This document shows, piece by piece, positions 6,134-7,990 of a DNA stretch of 7,990 nucleotides; positions within the stretch are counted from its first letter, which is position 1, and each line of letters starts with the position of its first letter. The notes below the pieces were generated by a model. That model was not told the origin of the DNA, ran no database searches, and was given only the letters and a program-made list of their open reading frames with translations. The position numbers and the translations under genes were made by a program. The stretch lies in NCBI GenBank assembly GCA_016778825.1, contig JADHOU010000064.1, forward strand, positions 1-7,990, read 5' to 3'. The stretch comes from Candidatus Puniceispirillum sp. (lineage in GTDB: Bacteria; Pseudomonadota; Alphaproteobacteria; Puniceispirillales; Puniceispirillaceae).

Positions 6134-7108
6134 ATGGATCGTCGTTCGCTGATTATTTCGGTTGGATTGCACGTTAGTGTTGCGGTACTGGCGTGGATTG
6201 GCTTGCCATCAATCAAGCGCAACCTTCCTGATGAGCAACCCATCGTGGTGATGGAAATGGTGCAATCAGTGCCAACGACAAATCTGACGCAAGACGATAA
6301 GCCGAATACGGCAAAAAAGGAACAAAAGGCAGCAAAATCAAAAAAGCCACCACCGCCGCCACCGCCAGCCCCGCCGCGTGCAAAACCGCCCGCGCCAAAG
6401 CCCGTTGCCAAGCCAGCTCCAAAGGCACCTGATCCAAAAGCAGAAATTCTGCCACAAAAAATCACGCCCAAGCTAAAACCAAAACCGGCAATTGCCCAGC
6501 CACCGGCACCGCCAAAATCGAAGCCAAAAACCACCGCGACTCTCAAAGCACCAAAACGCCTGCCGCAATCACCGCCAAAACGCATCAATAAGCTGGCACG
6601 CCAGAAAGTGTTGCAAAAACAGCGTGAAGATGCGTTGAGCGGGGTGATGCAAAATCTTGCTAAGGCTAAGGCAGTATCCGAAGATGCCGAAAAGAAACGG
6701 CGTGAAAAAGAACGCCAAGAAGCGGCTGAAACTTTGACCAGCAATTTGACAACGGCGGCCGGTAATGCCCTTCGCGCGCCGGAAAAGCCGGTTGTTGGCC
6801 CGCTTGGCCTTTCCGACATTGATCGCATTCGACAGCATGTGTCATCATGCTGGTCGCCGCCAATTGGCACGGCAGGTGCAAACACGCTAATTGTTGACAT
6901 AATTGTCACGTTAGATAGAGGCGGAAAGGTTTTGACAGCTGAGGTTGACAATAAAATGCGACTTGCCACCGACCGGACATTTCGGGTTGCCGCCGACGAG
7001 GCCATTCGCACAATGTTTAAATGTTCGCCTTTGCCGGTGCCTTTGGATAAATATGAACAATGGAAAAGCTTTATCTTCGGGTTTGATCCGAAATTTTTAA
7101 CACGATAA
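6134..7108 (+). CDS. tolA: Tol-Pal system protein TolA (alphaproteobacterial type)
   Basis: TolA is anchored in the inner membrane by one N-terminal helix and spans the periplasm to reach TolB and Pal. The 324-residue product has a TM segment at about 7-25 that keeps the Ser-x3-His pattern (Ser9, His13) which in E. coli TolA contacts TolQR. A Pro/Lys/Ala-rich spacer follows (about 59-150), including seven consecutive prolines at residues 72-78. Then comes a charged, probably helical stretch (about 151-210) and a C-terminal TonB-like domain (about 222-324). That domain has two cysteines (239 and 297), likely a disulfide pair as in E. coli domain III, and ends YEQWKSFIFGFDPKF. ATG 6134 is chosen because GGAA (6122-6125) lies eight bases before it and MDRRSLIISVGLHV is a normal TolA start; an in-frame TTG at 6116 is less likely. 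The spacer is proline-rich where E. coli TolA has a long Ala/Lys helix. Confidence 0.95.
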   Translation: MDRRSLIISVGLHVSVAVLAWIGLPSIKRNLPDEQPIVVMEMVQSVPTTNLTQDDKPNTAKKEQKAAKSKKPPPPPPPAPPRAKPPAPKPVAKPAPKAPDPKAEILPQKITPKLKPKPAIAQPPAPPKSKPKTTATLKAPKRLPQSPPKRINKLARQKVLQKQREDALSGVMQNLAKAKAVSEDAEKKRREKERQEAAETLTSNLTTAAGNALRAPEKPVVGPLGLSDIDRIRQHVSSCWSPPIGTAGANTLIVDIIVTLDRGGKVLTAEVDNKMRLATDRTFRVAADEAIRTMFKCSPLPVPLDKYEQWKSFIFGFDPKFLTR

Positions 7109-7123
7109 TGACGTGACTTGATT

Positions 7124-7139
7124 TGCGCCGGACAGCGCA
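7124..7139 (+). other. Small hairpin between tolA and tolB
   Basis: TGCGC (7124-7128) pairs with GCGCA (7135-7139) around a six-base loop in the 65-base gap between tolA and tolB. No T-run follows, so I do not call it a terminator. It could act as an attenuating or processing structure, or be chance. Confidence 0.25.
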
Positions 7140-7158
7140 TATTGGCAAGTAAATAGAT

Positions 7159-7163
7159 AGGAA
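7159..7163 (+). promoter_or_regulatory. Ribosome binding site for tolB
   Basis: AGGAA lies before three consecutive in-frame ATG codons (7174, 7177, 7180). AGGA is 11 bases from the first, which is already long, so the first ATG is the best choice. Confidence 0.45.
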
Positions 7164-7173
7164 TAGATTAGCG

Positions 7174-7990
7174 ATGATGATGTTTTTGCGATTGGTAACT
7201 GTGATTGCGACTTGTTTTGGTCTATTCGGCAATATAGCCCATGCCCAGCTTCGCATCGATATAACCGAAGGCCAGGTCGCGCCAACACCGATCGCGATTG
7301 CCAATTTTACCGGCCCTGATGGTGTCGTGTCCGAGGTCGGCAAACAAATCGCGCAGATTATTTCCGAAGATCTGGAAAGTTCGGGTCTATTTGCGCCGGT
7401 CGATAGCGCGGCCTTTATCGAGCCACCTAAAGCGCCGTCAATTCGGCCAAATTTCACCAATTGGAGCCCTTTGGGGGTCAAGGGGCTTCTTGTTGGGTCG
7501 GCCTATGTTGACTCGGCTGGCATGTTGCAGGTGGAATTTGTGCTGTGGGACGTGGTGATCCAGCGCAATATCACTGGCGGTGGCGGCAATGCCGATCAAA
7601 ATGCCATTCGCCGTATTTCGCATCAGATTGCCGATTTTGTCTATGAGGAATTCACTGGTGACAGGGGGTATTTTGATACGCGCGTTGTCTATGTTGCTGA
7701 ATCAGGGTCGCAAAGCCGCCGTTTAAAGCGGTTGGCCATTATGGATCAGGATGGACATAATCATCAATTTTTAACGTCAGGTGCTGATCTGGTTCTGACC
7801 CCGCGTTTTTCACCAACAGCCAATGAAATTGCCTATCTGAACTATTTCAACGATGAACCAAATGTCTATCTGTTCGAAATTGCGACAGGCCGCACCGAAC
7901 GGCTTGGCTCGTTCCCGGGCATGACCTTTGCGCCTCGCTTTGCGCCATCAGGTGATAAATTAATCATGAGCCTTGCACAAAATGGCATGA
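7174..7990 (+). CDS. tolB: Tol-Pal system periplasmic protein TolB, N-terminal part (3' end outside window)
   Basis: An open frame of 272 codons running off the window end with no stop. It starts with a Sec signal peptide: hydrophobic residues 4-21 and a probable cleavage after AHA (residues 22-24). The mature protein begins QLRIDITEGQVAPTPIAI, a typical TolB N-terminus. The TolB_N domain continues through SSGLFAPVD and FTNWSPLGVKGLLVGSA, then IADFVYEEFTGDRGYFDTRVVYV. The WD40-like beta-propeller then begins, with repeats seen at LVLTPRFSPTANEIAYLNY and GMTFAPRFAPSGDKLIMSL, the 'PRFSP.G..I' pattern of PD40 blades. TolB binds Pal and the TolA C-terminus in the periplasm and helps release Pal from peptidoglycan. 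It lies 65 bases after tolA. The full protein is normally about 430-450 residues, so roughly 60% is visible; pal probably follows outside. Confidence 0.96.
   Translation, partial: MMMFLRLVTVIATCFGLFGNIAHAQLRIDITEGQVAPTPIAIANFTGPDGVVSEVGKQIAQIISEDLESSGLFAPVDSAAFIEPPKAPSIRPNFTNWSPLGVKGLLVGSAYVDSAGMLQVEFVLWDVVIQRNITGGGGNADQNAIRRISHQIADFVYEEFTGDRGYFDTRVVYVAESGSQSRRLKRLAIMDQDGHNHQFLTSGADLVLTPRFSPTANEIAYLNYFNDEPNVYLFEIATGRTERLGSFPGMTFAPRFAPSGDKLIMSLAQNGM

Noticed and set aside
6040..7140. Minus-strand open frame of 366 codons opposite tolA
   Set aside because: It mirrors the tolA coding frame. Its Gly- and Phe-rich low-complexity content is the complement of the Pro/Lys codons. No known domain is apparent, and tolA is unmistakable on the other strand.
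7142..7169. Promoter-like pair TTGGCA and TAGATT before tolB
   Set aside because: The boxes match moderately with a 16-base spacer, but transcription would start at about the tolB ATG itself, leaving no room for the AGGAA ribosome site.
7298..7558. Plus-strand 86-codon frame inside tolB
   Set aside because: It is wholly contained in the tolB coding sequence in another frame, with Arg/Leu/Cys-rich composition and no domain.

Overview
The window is a chromosomal housekeeping region from a Gram-negative bacterium, most likely an alphaproteobacterium. The sequence of YebC, the [10 protein letters not shown] sensor-2 segment of RuvB, the TolQ N-terminus, the short TolA with its Pro/Lys-rich spacer, and the gene order yebC-ruvC-ruvA-ruvB-ybgC-tolQ-tolR-tolA-tolB all fit that class. 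Base composition is moderate in GC. A marine Rhodospirillales or SAR116-like lineage is my guess only. Every real gene lies on the + strand. I see no mobile element, CRISPR array, tRNA or rRNA.

Layout. Positions 3-209 hold the C-terminal end of a 5-formyltetrahydrofolate cyclo-ligase. A 115-base gap follows, with a hairpin and a weak promoter candidate, and then a YmdB-type metallophosphoesterase (325-1122). A 187-base gap at 1123-1309 carries an imperfect direct repeat and the best sigma-70-like promoter candidate of the window. It leads into yebC (1310-2050), ruvC (about 2063-2653), ruvA (2650-3291), ruvB (3288-4352), ybgC (4356-4883), tolQ (4944-5669), tolR (5669-6097), tolA (6134-7108) and the first 272 codons of tolB (7174 to the window end). 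From yebC to tolB the largest gap is 65 bases, and many junctions overlap (ATGA at ruvC/ruvA and ruvA/ruvB, TAATG at tolQ/tolR). One long transcript is therefore plausible.

How the genes work together. RuvA, RuvB and RuvC branch-migrate and cut Holliday junctions. TolQ, TolR and TolA form the inner-membrane, proton-driven arm of the Tol-Pal envelope system. TolB is its periplasmic partner, and pal would be expected just past the window end. YbgC is the acyl-CoA thioesterase that usually travels with tol. YebC belongs to a family recently tied to translation of proline-rich stretches, and TolA here has a run of seven prolines.

I did not find an undescribed system. The points most worth a second look are small: a chain of two tiny overlapping reading frames linking the tolR stop to the tolA start, the polyproline run in TolA encoded downstream of yebC, an in-frame 12-base repeat in the RuvC tail, and an N-terminal extension on YbgC.
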